This document shows, piece after piece, positions 16,868 to 23,533 of a DNA stretch of 23,533 nt. The notes beneath the pieces are model-generated. The model did no database searches. It saw nothing but the letters and a program-made list of their open reading frames with translations, and was not told where the DNA came from. The DNA lies in assembly GCA_964495805.1 (NCBI GenBank), contig CAZBWV010000002.1:1-23533 (forward strand), in the 5' to 3' direction. A program made the position numbers and the translations under genes. Source of the DNA: JALXCH01 sp964495805. GTDB taxonomy: Bacteria > Calditrichota > Calditrichia > RBG-13-44-9. Position 1 is the stretch's first letter; each line of letters opens with the position of its first letter.

Positions 16868-18100
16868 TTATTTAATCAATGCTAAAATTGCGATTAACAA
16901 GGAGGCCACAGGCGTAATAATGGTGATGTAATCCTTAACAATTTCCCGTTTTCGGCGCTGGACAATAATGGTATCGCCTTTTTTAACAATGGTATCGCTT
17001 CCCTGATATACTTTTCCTGTTTTCGCCCGAATGACCAGATATTCATCCGGGGGAACCCCGGTTTCCAGTGCACCGGCCTGTCCGACATAATCCCGAACCC
17101 GGTAATTCGCCAGATACGAATAGGCTCCCGGTTTGGCCACCTCTCCCCTTACATACACAACCTGCGGAATGGAAGGAAGAATAATCCTATCCTTATTTTT
17201 CAGCTCAAATTCAAAGTATTTTTCATCATCTTTCAAAAGATTGATATGAATTTTTTCGCCATCCCGAAAAAGGATAATATTTTCCAGATCGGATTGTTTA
17301 TTCAGCGCTCCGACCCTTCTTAAAAAATTGTACAGTTTTTCTCCTGGTTTTAGAGAATAAATCCCCTGATAACCGACGTTGCCCTCAATAATTACATACC
17401 GGTTGGTCAAATTAATTGAAGGGACAAAAATCACATCACCGTCCCTTAAATACGGGTTGTTTGTTTTGTCGCCATTGCGATAAAATTCTGTTAAATCATA
17501 CACATCCATGGAGCCATCCCGATGGTGAATTTCAATCCTTGTTCCGTCTGCCCAGTCGGTTACCCCTTCGGAAATTTCAATAATATCAGACAATCGATCG
17601 GAAGCTTGAGCAAAATAGGTTCCCGCGTTCTGAACTTCCCCGGCCAGATACACCCGGAATTTTCTTAATTGAACCAGATTGACTGAAACTTTACTGTTAA
17701 TATAAACCTGGCGAACCTTCTCCATAATCAACTTTCTTGCTTCAGCTAAACTGAGTTCTCCCACCTTCAGTTCTCCCACCGTCGGAATAATCAGAGTTCC
17801 CTGAGGATTGACCGCAAGATTGTATTCGTTTTCCATCTCGCCCCAGATGTGAATATTAAATACATCTCCCGGTCCTAATTGATAATCAATTTCATTCAAA
17901 ATCCCCTCCAGAACCTGCGGCGAAATGGTTCGGGTAATGGAACGCGTCTGATAAAAATACTCTAACGAACGCTCATATTTTTTATTATGAATATCAAATA
18001 TTTGCTGGGGAACTTCCGTTTGCGAAAACAGGAAGGAATTCAAAAAAAGAACCAAAGCCACATAATAGATAACCTTTCTCAAGGTATTCTCCTTATTCAT
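16868..18100 (-). CDS. Polysaccharide export protein, Wza-like, with SLBB domains; first gene of the operon
   Basis: An outer-membrane polysaccharide export protein of 410 residues. It has a signal peptide (NTLRKVIYYVALVLFLNSFLFS), then the Poly_export domain starting at YQLGPGDVFNIHIWG, followed by about three SLBB-type repeats (YLAGEVQNAGTY, IIEGNVGYQGIY, YVRGEVAKPGAY). A C-terminal hydrophobic helix (ITIITPVASLLIAILALI) corresponds in position to the membrane-spanning helix of Wza. No Cys follows the signal peptide, so it does not look like a lipoprotein, unlike E. coli Wza. The frame is open to an ATG at 18127. I choose the ATG at 18100 because AAAGGA sits about 6 nt before it, the signal peptide starts there, and the predicted promoter would start transcription at about 18127. 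Confidence 0.9.
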   Translation of the reverse strand: MNKENTLRKVIYYVALVLFLNSFLFSQTEVPQQIFDIHNKKYERSLEYFYQTRSITRTISPQVLEGILNEIDYQLGPGDVFNIHIWGEMENEYNLAVNPQGTLIIPTVGELKVGELSLAEARKLIMEKVRQVYINSKVSVNLVQLRKFRVYLAGEVQNAGTYFAQASDRLSDIIEISEGVTDWADGTRIEIHHRDGSMDVYDLTEFYRNGDKTNNPYLRDGDVIFVPSINLTNRYVIIEGNVGYQGIYSLKPGEKLYNFLRRVGALNKQSDLENIILFRDGEKIHINLLKDDEKYFEFELKNKDRIILPSIPQVVYVRGEVAKPGAYSYLANYRVRDYVGQAGALETGVPPDEYLVIRAKTGKVYQGSDTIVKKGDTIIVQRRKREIVKDYITIITPVASLLIAILALIK

Positions 18101-18133
18101 CAATTCCTTTTCGTCCAAAAAATACATGCGCCA

Positions 18134-18162
18134 AATTTAGCTTGCAATCGTATTTTAGTCAA
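18134..18162 (-). promoter_or_regulatory. Promoter of the polysaccharide operon
   Basis: On the minus strand TTGACT (18162-18157) and TAAATT (18139-18134) are separated by 17 bp. They match the sigma-70 consensus at 5/6 and 4/6 positions. The -10 part also reads TAAATTTG, which fits the TAnnTTTG -7 element described for Bacteroidetes. Transcription would begin near 18127, leaving a short leader of about 26 nt before the ATG at 18100. It is the only promoter-like site seen that would serve the whole twelve-gene run. Confidence 0.55.
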
Positions 18163-18168
18163 TTTCTT

Positions 18169-18184
18169 TTTGCGATTGCGCAAA
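18169..18184. promoter_or_regulatory. Inverted repeat just upstream of the operon's -35: candidate operator
   Basis: TTTGCG and CGCAAA form a perfect 6-bp inverted repeat around the spacer ATTG. It lies 6 bp upstream (with respect to the operon) of the -35 hexamer at 18157-18162. That position suits an activator or a repressor. No regulator gene is in the window, so the binding protein is unknown. A 16-bp palindrome in AT-rich DNA could also occur by chance. Confidence 0.3.
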
Positions 18185-18272
18185 TGTCGCCAGAATGTAA
18201 CTTTTTGTAATTACTTCGTCTCCGCAATATTTTTACCCCTGTCCCGTTCAGAAACGAATATTTCGGTTTGAG

Positions 18273-18298
18273 TTCAAGTTCTTGAAACATATCTTGAA
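18273..18298. promoter_or_regulatory. Inverted repeat overlapping the recN promoter: candidate operator (possibly SOS)
   Basis: TTCAAG at 18273-18278 and CTTGAA at 18281-18286 make a perfect inverted repeat with a 2-bp spacer. A second CTTGAA lies at 18293-18298, 12 bp further, and overlaps the recN -35. recN is LexA-controlled in many bacteria and LexA boxes differ among phyla, so this could be the local damage-response operator. No lexA gene or second example is available in the window to test it. Confidence 0.35.
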
Positions 18299-18322
18299 TT
18301 TCAGGAGTTGATATCCTAAAAT
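18294..18322 (+). promoter_or_regulatory. Promoter of recN
   Basis: TTGAAT at 18294-18299 and TAAAAT at 18317-18322 are separated by 17 bp. They match the sigma-70 consensus at 4/6 and 5/6 positions. The expected start near 18329 gives a leader of about 25 nt before the recN ATG. It fires away from the polysaccharide promoter, with about 130 bp between the two -35 hexamers. Confidence 0.55.
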
Positions 18323-18353
18323 TAGAACGAAAACAAAGGGCATTGCAGAGTGT

Positions 18354-20084
18354 ATGCTTAAAGAACTTCATATCCGTAATTTTGCACTGGCAGAGAAGTT
18401 ACATCTGGAATTTGCACCGGGACTCAACATTTTAACCGGGGAGACGGGCGCAGGGAAATCCATTATTGTGGGAGCCATCAGTGCCGTGCTGGGCGGAAGA
18501 GTATTCACCGAAGTGGTACGTACCGGTGCCGACAAAGCAATTGTGGAAGCCATCTTCGATATCAATCATCTGGAAGAAGTAAAACAGTTACTGGGAAAAA
18601 AGGGACTGGATGACCACAATGAGCTGTTCCTGCGACGAGAAATATCGGTAAAAGGGAATACCCGCGCTTTTGTTAACGATGTCCCGGTTACCATTGGCAC
18701 ACTGGCGGAAATAGGCGATTTGCTGGTGGATATTCACGGGCAAAGCGAACACCAGAGCCTTCTGCGCAGAGAAATCCACCGCTACTTCCTGGACGAATTC
18801 GGTCGCCTGCATCCGCTTCTGGAACAGGTCCAACATGCCTTTACTCATTTAATGAAAACCCGAAACGCTTTAACGGATTTACAAACCCGCCAAAAAGAGC
18901 TGACTGAGAAATATGAATTCTACCGGTTTCAATTAAACGAAATCAATCAGGCGCAACTAAAACCAGGCGAGGATGAAGAGCTGGAACAGGAGCGAAAACT
19001 TCTCTCCAACAGCGAACGCATCTTCCAGCTAACCGGTGAATTTACTGAAATGGTAAATGGCAACTTCTCCCCCACCCTTCAGGAGATGATGGCTCAGGCA
19101 GAACATATTCTGGGCGATTTGAGTCAATTCTCCCGGGAGCTCAGCGCTATTCACCGGGAATTCTCCTCTGCCCGGATTGTGGTGGAAGAAGCGGCACGCA
19201 GCGTGGAAGAATTCCGTAACAGCCTGGAATTTAATCCCTTACGTCTGGAAGAAATTGAACAGCGCCTGGCCACCATTTCATCACTTAAAAAGAAATACGG
19301 TGCTACGATTGAAGAAATATTGCAGTTTCGGGACACATTAAAGAAAGAGCTGGAATTAAAGGAAAATTTTGAATTTGAACTGGAAAAACTGCATCAGGCG
19401 TTTCAACAGGCCCGAACGGATTATTTGAATAAAGCCCTGGAGCTTTCCCGCCAGCGGAAACAGGTTGCCCGAAAACTGGAAAAGGCAGTGGAACAACTGC
19501 TTAAAGAATTAGGAATGGAAAAAACCCGCTTCCGGGTTCATTTTGAGTTGCCGGAAGATCAGGAAAGCTTTCTGGAATACCAGGGTAAACGCATTGCCGG
19601 TACGGAATGGGGATTGGATCAGATTGAATTTTACATTTCTCCCAATCCCGGAGAGGATTTTAAACCGCTGGTCAAAATTGCCTCTGGCGGTGAGATTTCC
19701 CGCATCATGCTGGCGCTAAAAAGTATTTTGGCAGAAGTGGATCGTGTACCGTTACTCATCTTCGACGAAATCGACACGGGTGTTTCCGGACGAATTGCGC
19801 GGGCGGTGGGAAACCGGATCGGGAAATTAGCCGAAACCCATCAGATACTCTGCATCACCCATCTGCCACAGATCGCCTCTTTCGGCAACGTTCATTTTCG
19901 CGTGGAAAAATTTGTGGAAAAAGGACGCACATTTACCCGGGTGGTTTCGTTACATGATGACCAGCGGGTGGAGGAAATTGCCTCCCTGATGGCCGGACAG
20001 CAAATCAGCGAAAGTATTCTGGAAAGTGCCAGGCAGTTGCTGGAGGAAGCAAATCAAATAGAAGGTGGAATGGCAAATAAATAA
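18354..20084 (+). CDS. recN: DNA repair protein RecN (SMC-like ATPase)
   Basis: A 576-residue SMC-like ATPase that acts in recombinational repair of double-strand breaks in the cytoplasm. The N-terminus begins LKELHIRNFALAEKL and carries Walker A GETGAGKS (29-36). The centre (about 150-400) is coiled coil, rich in Glu, Leu and Lys, with the usual interruption. The C-terminal head shows the ABC signature ASGGEISRIMLALK from 443, Walker B LLIFDEIDTGVSG around 471, and the switch ITHLPQIAS. Length is that of the family and all motifs are intact. The ATG at 18354 lies about 25 nt after the predicted transcription start, with no strong Shine-Dalgarno. It reads away from the polysaccharide operon and appears monocistronic. 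Confidence 0.96.
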   Translation: MLKELHIRNFALAEKLHLEFAPGLNILTGETGAGKSIIVGAISAVLGGRVFTEVVRTGADKAIVEAIFDINHLEEVKQLLGKKGLDDHNELFLRREISVKGNTRAFVNDVPVTIGTLAEIGDLLVDIHGQSEHQSLLRREIHRYFLDEFGRLHPLLEQVQHAFTHLMKTRNALTDLQTRQKELTEKYEFYRFQLNEINQAQLKPGEDEELEQERKLLSNSERIFQLTGEFTEMVNGNFSPTLQEMMAQAEHILGDLSQFSRELSAIHREFSSARIVVEEAARSVEEFRNSLEFNPLRLEEIEQRLATISSLKKKYGATIEEILQFRDTLKKELELKENFEFELEKLHQAFQQARTDYLNKALELSRQRKQVARKLEKAVEQLLKELGMEKTRFRVHFELPEDQESFLEYQGKRIAGTEWGLDQIEFYISPNPGEDFKPLVKIASGGEISRIMLALKSILAEVDRVPLLIFDEIDTGVSGRIARAVGNRIGKLAETHQILCITHLPQIASFGNVHFRVEKFVEKGRTFTRVVSLHDDQRVEEIASLMAGQQISESILESARQLLEEANQIEGGMANK

Positions 20085-20429
20085 ATGTAAGAATTACGAA
20101 TTCGGCTCAAGGTGCAGAGCGCGCAAGCATTCAACGGAACTCCGCCTGGTTCACTGAAATAACAAAACAAAAAGGGTTCCCTTGCAGAGCGTTGCTTCAT
20201 CGATTTATCCATACGACAACAAATCGAACGATGCCCATTGCACCCGGAGCCCGGTGAGATTACGGATGAAACGAAACATCGAATCAAAACAGCGCAACCC
20301 TTTACAGTTGGATCTGCCCGGTTATTTTACTCTTTCCTCTTTCCTCTTTTCTATTTTCTATTTTCTTTCAAACATGACAGACAAGCATTCCCTATTAACC
20401 TGTTTTTCACAACATAAGCGAGTGTCAGA
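20085..20429 (+). other. Spacer between recN and murA
   Basis: 345 bp without a credible gene. It contains a 9-bp direct repeat TGCAGAGCG (20113-20121 and 20183-20191), a short AAGGG-TT-CCCTT inverted repeat (20172-20183), and the 7-bp pyrimidine tandem repeat listed separately. A TATTAA at 20393-20398 could be a -10 for murA, but no good -35 lies at the right distance. I see no tRNA, riboswitch or convincing rho-independent terminator. Confidence 0.5.
20332..20366 (+). repeat. 7-bp pyrimidine tandem repeat upstream of murA
   Basis: Five consecutive 7-mers can be read: CTTTCCT, CTTTCCT, CTTTTCT, ATTTTCT, ATTTTCT, followed by TTC. The stretch from 20331 to 20369 is pure C and T except for A at 20353 and 20360. 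It ends about 60 bp before the murA start. It may be a slippage-prone tract; a regulatory role is unproven. Confidence 0.7.
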
Positions 20430-21692
20430 ATGGATAAATTCGTGATTCACGGTGGTTTTCCGCTGCATGGTCAGGTACGCATTAGCGGTTCCAAGAATGC
20501 AGTACTTCCCATCATGGCAGCCACGCTGCTGGCACCTGGGAAATACCGCATTGACAATATTCCGAATCTACGCGATGTACGAACCATGGCTCATCTTTTG
20601 CGCATCATCGGAGCGAAAGTTGAATTGAACAACCAATCCATGAATATCGACACCACGCTGGCTGATTTCCCCGAAGCTCCTTACGAGCTGGTAAAAACCA
20701 TGCGCGCTTCCATTTATGTGTTGGGACCATTGCTGGCACGTTTCAAACGGGTACGGGTTTCCCTTCCGGGGGGTTGTGCCTGGGGTCCCCGTCCGGTGGA
20801 CCTACACCTTAAAGGGATGAAAAAATTAGGGGCTGAGATTGACCTGGATTATGGATATATTACCGCACAATGCCAGCAACTCAAAGGAACCACCATTCAT
20901 CTGGACGTCTCCAGTGTGGGAGCAACTGGCAATATTATGATGGCGGCGGTTCTGGCAGAAGGAGTCACCACCATCGAAAATGCTGCCATTGAACCGGAAA
21001 TTGTGGATCTGGGACATTTTTTGCAGAAAATGGGAGCACGAATCCGGGGACTGGGGACAAAATTCATCACCATTGAAGGGGTCCCCGGATTACGACCGGC
21101 TGACTACCGGGTGATTCCGGACCGAATTGAAGCAGGGACGTTTTTAATAGCCGGATTGCTCACCGATGGCGAGATAACGGTTACACAATGCCAGCCGGAG
21201 CATCTGGTGGAAGTTCTGGAAAAGCTGGAAGAGGCAGGCGCACACCTTGACGTCGGAAACGACAACATCCGAATCAAGCGAAACGGACCCATTCAGCCGG
21301 TCAATATCACCACAGCGGTTTATCCGGGATTCCCCACCGACATGCAGGCGCAATGGATTGCACTAATGACGCTGGCTAATGGTAGCAGTGTGGTCACCGA
21401 AACGATTTTCCCGGATCGTTTTACTCATGTCCCCGAACTTAACCGATTTGGTGCGGATATTGTGGTGAAGAACAATTCGGCTTTTATTCGCGGGGTCGAA
21501 AAGCTGAAAGGGGCACCGGTGATGAGTACCGACTTACGCGCTTCGGCATCTCTGGTGATTGCCGCGTTGGCTGCCCAGGGGCGTAGCGATGTGCATCGAG
21601 TGTACCACATCGATCGGGGGTATGAACGAATTGAGGAAAAACTTCAGCAACTGGGTGCCCACATCGAACGAAAAGATGATCGGCAAGGGTAG
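20430..21692 (+). CDS. murA: UDP-N-acetylglucosamine 1-carboxyvinyltransferase MurA
   Basis: A 420-residue enzyme that transfers enolpyruvate from PEP to UDP-GlcNAc, the first committed step of peptidoglycan synthesis in the cytoplasm. The conserved SGSKNA is at 19-24, with Lys22 and Asn23 at the same numbers as in E. coli. The catalytic loop LPGGCAWGPRPVDLHL (112-127) holds Cys116 (TGT at 20775-20777), the residue attacked by fosfomycin, so this copy is not of the Asp-substituted resistant type. FPTDMQAQ (301-308) carries the catalytic-base Asp304, and the C-terminal RASASLV and RGYERIEEKL segments are present. The agreement in residue numbering supports the chosen ATG. It is flanked by repeat-bearing spacers and looks monocistronic. 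Confidence 0.97.
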   Translation: MDKFVIHGGFPLHGQVRISGSKNAVLPIMAATLLAPGKYRIDNIPNLRDVRTMAHLLRIIGAKVELNNQSMNIDTTLADFPEAPYELVKTMRASIYVLGPLLARFKRVRVSLPGGCAWGPRPVDLHLKGMKKLGAEIDLDYGYITAQCQQLKGTTIHLDVSSVGATGNIMMAAVLAEGVTTIENAAIEPEIVDLGHFLQKMGARIRGLGTKFITIEGVPGLRPADYRVIPDRIEAGTFLIAGLLTDGEITVTQCQPEHLVEVLEKLEEAGAHLDVGNDNIRIKRNGPIQPVNITTAVYPGFPTDMQAQWIALMTLANGSSVVTETIFPDRFTHVPELNRFGADIVVKNNSAFIRGVEKLKGAPVMSTDLRASASLVIAALAAQGRSDVHRVYHIDRGYERIEEKLQQLGAHIERKDDRQG

Positions 21693-22028
21693 AAAAAAGC
21701 AGGAACGTGGAAAGCTGGAAAGGGAGGAAGGGGGTGTGGAGGGAATGGGGGATATAAGGGATATAGGGGGAATAAGGGATATAAAGGATATAGGGGATAT
21801 AGGGGGAATAAGGGATATAAGGGGAATAAGGGATACAAGGGGAATAAGGGGAATAAGGGGGATGTTGGGTATATTTTTTCGGATAAGGTTTCAATTATCC
21901 CTGTCTTTTCGCCGGTAAGTTCAGCAAGCCAATAAAATTTAAATTTCACTGGAAAAATGGAGTGGGATTTTCTTTATTTCTACCCGGTTCAATAACTGTG
22001 GGTAAAATCGTAAAAAACGGAGCAGAAA
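21693..22028 (+). other. Spacer between murA and the M20 hydrolase gene
   Basis: 336 bp without a credible gene. It opens with a purine-rich stretch (21693-21742), then the 9-bp G-rich tandem repeat listed separately. A 6-bp inverted repeat GGATAA/TTATCC (21881-21886 and 21895-21900) with an 8-nt loop is followed by CTGTCTTTTC and might weakly terminate murA transcription. The last 120 bp must carry the start signals of the M20 gene, but I find no clear promoter there; GGAG at 22019-22022 is a plausible ribosome binding site. Confidence 0.5.
21752..21859 (+). repeat. 9-bp G-rich tandem repeat (minisatellite), 12 phased units
   Basis: Twelve contiguous 9-bp units are in perfect phase. Five read GAATAAGGG, two ATATAAGGG, three ATATAGGGG, one ATATAAAGG and one ATACAAGGG. 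A degenerate unit (GAATGGGGG, 21743-21751) precedes them. The G runs are all on the plus strand at regular spacing, which could allow G-quadruplex folding. Because 9 is a multiple of three, long open frames arise on both strands across it; these are artefacts of the repeat. Confidence 0.92.
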
Positions 22029-23252
22029 ATGATTTCGGTAAACGAAGAACAAATCCTCAACAAGGTTCAGGAATATCAAAACGAACTTTTCTCACTTATT
22101 CAACGATTGATCCAGATTCGCAGTTACAGTGGCGAAGAACAGGCGATTGTGGAATTTATTCTCAGTAGGATGCAGGAATACGGATTTGACGAAGCATTTT
22201 CAGACAGCCTGGGTAATGCAGTGGGGCGCATCGGTAATGGTCCGGTAAAAATTTTGTTTGATGCTCACATCGATACGGTGAAAGTAACCGAAGGTGAGAA
22301 CTGGCGCTACCCTCCCTTTGAAGGTCACATAGCGGACGGAAAAATTTACGGGCGAGGAGCTGTGGACGAAAAACCGGCTATGGCCGGATATCTCATCGCC
22401 GGAAAAGTGCTGAAAGAAACGTTTGGTGATCAACCCTTACCTTTTACCCTTTATGTGGTGGGTTCTGTGCTGGAAGAGGATTGCGATGGCTATCCCCTGC
22501 TCCACCTGATCGAAAAAGACGGACTAAGGCCCGATTACGTGCTATTAGGAGAACCAACCGATTTAAGGGTGTACCGCGGGCAGCGTGGACGCATGGAAGT
22601 GGAAATCGCCACCCACGGGAAATCCGCTCATGGCGCTCACAACCAGCAGGGTATTAATGCCATATACAAGATGGCCAGAATTGTTTCGGAAATCGAGAAG
22701 CTGGATGGGAACCTTCAACCAGTGGAACCGCTGGGGAAAGGCTCCGTTACCGTCAGCGACATCAGCAGTAAAGCACCTTCGCTGTGTTCGGTTCCGGATT
22801 ATTGCCGAATCCACATTGACCGTCGGTTAACCGTGGGAGAAACGCAGGAGACTGTGCTGGAACAGCTCCGGGAAATCGCGCAGAAACAGAAAATCGAAGC
22901 GGACATCTGGATCCCCCAATACCAGGGTCGCAGCTGGAAAGGAACTGAGTTTGAGCAGGAAGCCTACTTCCCCACCTGGATTCTGGAAGAAGAGCATCCC
23001 CTGGTGCAGGCGGGATTGGAAACCGCAGCGGCAGTATTGGACGGCAAAGCGGAAAGCGGCGTGTGGAGCTTTTCCACCAATGGTGTAGCCACAGCGGGAC
23101 GATTGGGGATTCCAACCATCGGTTTTGCTCCGGGGAAAGAGGAGTTGTCTCACTCCGATCGGGAGGAATTGGTTCTGGAGGATTTGTTCAAAGCAACCCG
23201 GTTTTATGTGCTGTTCCCGTTTAAATTGATGGGTAAAATCTATCATTCCTGA
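22029..23252 (+). CDS. M20-family metallohydrolase (YgeY/ArgE/DapE-like)
   Basis: A 407-residue cytoplasmic di-zinc amidohydrolase or peptidase. Metal and catalytic positions are visible: FDAHIDTV (77-84, His80 and Asp82), GRGAVDEKPAMAG (108-120, bridging Asp113), LEED (148-151, general-base and metal Glu), GEPTD (174-178), and a late His in LSHSDREEL. The dimerisation domain appears as THGKSAHGAHNQQGINA, with its conserved His. The overall pattern, including the EEDCDGY stretch and the FSTNGVATAGRLGIPTIGFAPG segment, is closest to the YgeY-type branch, which is often named selenium-metabolism-linked hydrolase. No selenium genes are nearby, so that role is not supported here. GGAG lies 6 nt before the ATG. 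Substrate unknown; an N-acyl amino acid or dipeptide is likely. Confidence 0.88.
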   Translation: MISVNEEQILNKVQEYQNELFSLIQRLIQIRSYSGEEQAIVEFILSRMQEYGFDEAFSDSLGNAVGRIGNGPVKILFDAHIDTVKVTEGENWRYPPFEGHIADGKIYGRGAVDEKPAMAGYLIAGKVLKETFGDQPLPFTLYVVGSVLEEDCDGYPLLHLIEKDGLRPDYVLLGEPTDLRVYRGQRGRMEVEIATHGKSAHGAHNQQGINAIYKMARIVSEIEKLDGNLQPVEPLGKGSVTVSDISSKAPSLCSVPDYCRIHIDRRLTVGETQETVLEQLREIAQKQKIEADIWIPQYQGRSWKGTEFEQEAYFPTWILEEEHPLVQAGLETAAAVLDGKAESGVWSFSTNGVATAGRLGIPTIGFAPGKEELSHSDREELVLEDLFKATRFYVLFPFKLMGKIYHS

Positions 23253-23271
23253 TGAAGTAACGACTGCCTAA

Positions 23272-23533
23272 CTGTCATTCCGACCGAGCTGAGACGAAGT
23301 CGAGGCGAGTGGAGGAATCTCAAGAGACACCTTGACTCCGCTAACGCTTTGCTCCTGAGGACAGGCTGGGTAATGTCATTCCGACTTGAGCGACGAACGC
23401 AGTGAGGAGCGAAACGGAGGAATCTCAAAAGCAAGACCCCTCGACTCCGCTGACGCTCCGCTCGGGGTGACAAAAAGCTGTCTGTCATTCCGACCGAGCT
23501 GAGACGAAGTCGAGGCGAGTGGAGGAATCTCAA
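23272..23533. repeat. Array of five alternating inverted repeat elements (REP/BIME-like), continuing past the window
   Basis: Three forward copies (23272-23323, 23374-23428, 23482-23533) share TGTCATTCCGA at one end and GGAGGAATCTCAA at the other. The first and third are identical over 52 bp. Between them lie two diverged inverted copies (23330-23363 and 23439-23472), whose reverse complements read TGTCCTCAGGAGC... and TGTCACCCCGAGC... and end GGAGTCAAGG or GGAGTCGAGG. Gaps are 6-10 bp. Adjacent copies could fold into long hairpins. The array sits directly after the M20 gene, where it may affect transcript ends. Confidence 0.85.

Noticed and set aside
20085..20429. Small protein or RNA gene between recN and murA
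   Set aside because: Open frames here (20182-20445 plus and 20054-20287 minus) have unlikely composition and overlap real gene ends. No cloverleaf or known riboswitch pattern was found.
21644..21949. Minus-strand frame encoding repeated PLYPLFPLYP
   Set aside because: It is the 9-bp tandem repeat read in one of its three open frames. Two further frames (21484-21894 minus and 21559-21918 plus) are also open for the same reason, and none has support outside the repeat.
22029..23252. Selenium-metabolism role for the M20 hydrolase
   Set aside because: The name attaches to YgeY-type proteins by genome context elsewhere, and no selenium-related genes accompany this copy, so only the M20 hydrolase call is kept.
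23243..23533. 96-codon minus-strand frame across the end of the window
   Set aside because: It is made almost entirely of the alternating repeat elements, and its repeated SPRLRLSSVGMT segments are the element translated.
23272..23533. CRISPR array
   Set aside because: The copies are in alternating orientation, 34-55 bp long with 6-10 bp gaps and no unique spacers of 30-40 bp. No cas genes are present.

Overview
This is a bacterial chromosomal segment. It fits a member of the FCB group or a relative (Bacteroidota, Ignavibacteria, Calditrichota, KSB1 and similar), but no marker gene fixes the lineage. Two observations point there: a secreted two-component-regulator-type propeller protein ends in a FlgD/T9SS-like beta-sandwich tail, and the intergenic DNA is rich in short tandem and inverted repeats. 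The cell is probably Gram-negative, because the window encodes a Wza-type export protein next to a Wzx/Wzy pathway. No rRNA, tRNA, CRISPR, transposase or phage gene was seen.

Layout. Positions 2-118 hold the C-terminal end of a gene that starts outside the window. 255-2642 (+) is the secreted propeller protein. It converges, with 11 bp between stop codons, on the end of a long minus-strand operon (18100 down to 2654). The twelve genes, in transcription order, are: Wza-like export protein, Wzx flippase, TagB/TagF-like glycerophosphotransferase, Wzz-like chain-length protein, Wzy/O-antigen-ligase-like polymerase, LicC-like cytidylyltransferase, GT2, GT4-like, GT4, MDR-Gfo/Idh/MocA fusion oxidoreductase, sulfotransferase, and a secreted glycoside-hydrolase-like protein. 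Most junctions overlap or are shorter than about 35 bp. The exceptions are about 69 bp before the GT2 gene and about 63 bp before the sulfotransferase gene. A good sigma-70-type promoter sits directly upstream of the first gene.

Together these genes describe a Wzx/Wzy-type surface polysaccharide. Three glycosyltransferases build the repeat unit and the fusion oxidoreductase probably makes a modified sugar. A CTP-dependent enzyme and a TagB-like transferase suggest a phosphodiester-linked substituent, and the sulfotransferase suggests sulfation. Flipping, polymerisation, length control and export are encoded. The initiating phosphoglycosyltransferase, the tyrosine autokinase and its phosphatase are absent from the window and must lie elsewhere if the pathway is conventional.

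The right side (18354-23252, +) is housekeeping: recN with its own promoter and an inverted-repeat candidate operator, murA, and an M20-family metallohydrolase. The spacers between them are repeat-rich: a 7-bp pyrimidine tandem repeat upstream of murA, a strictly phased 9-bp G-rich tandem repeat downstream of it, and after the M20 gene an array of five copies of one element in alternating orientation, running off the end of the window.
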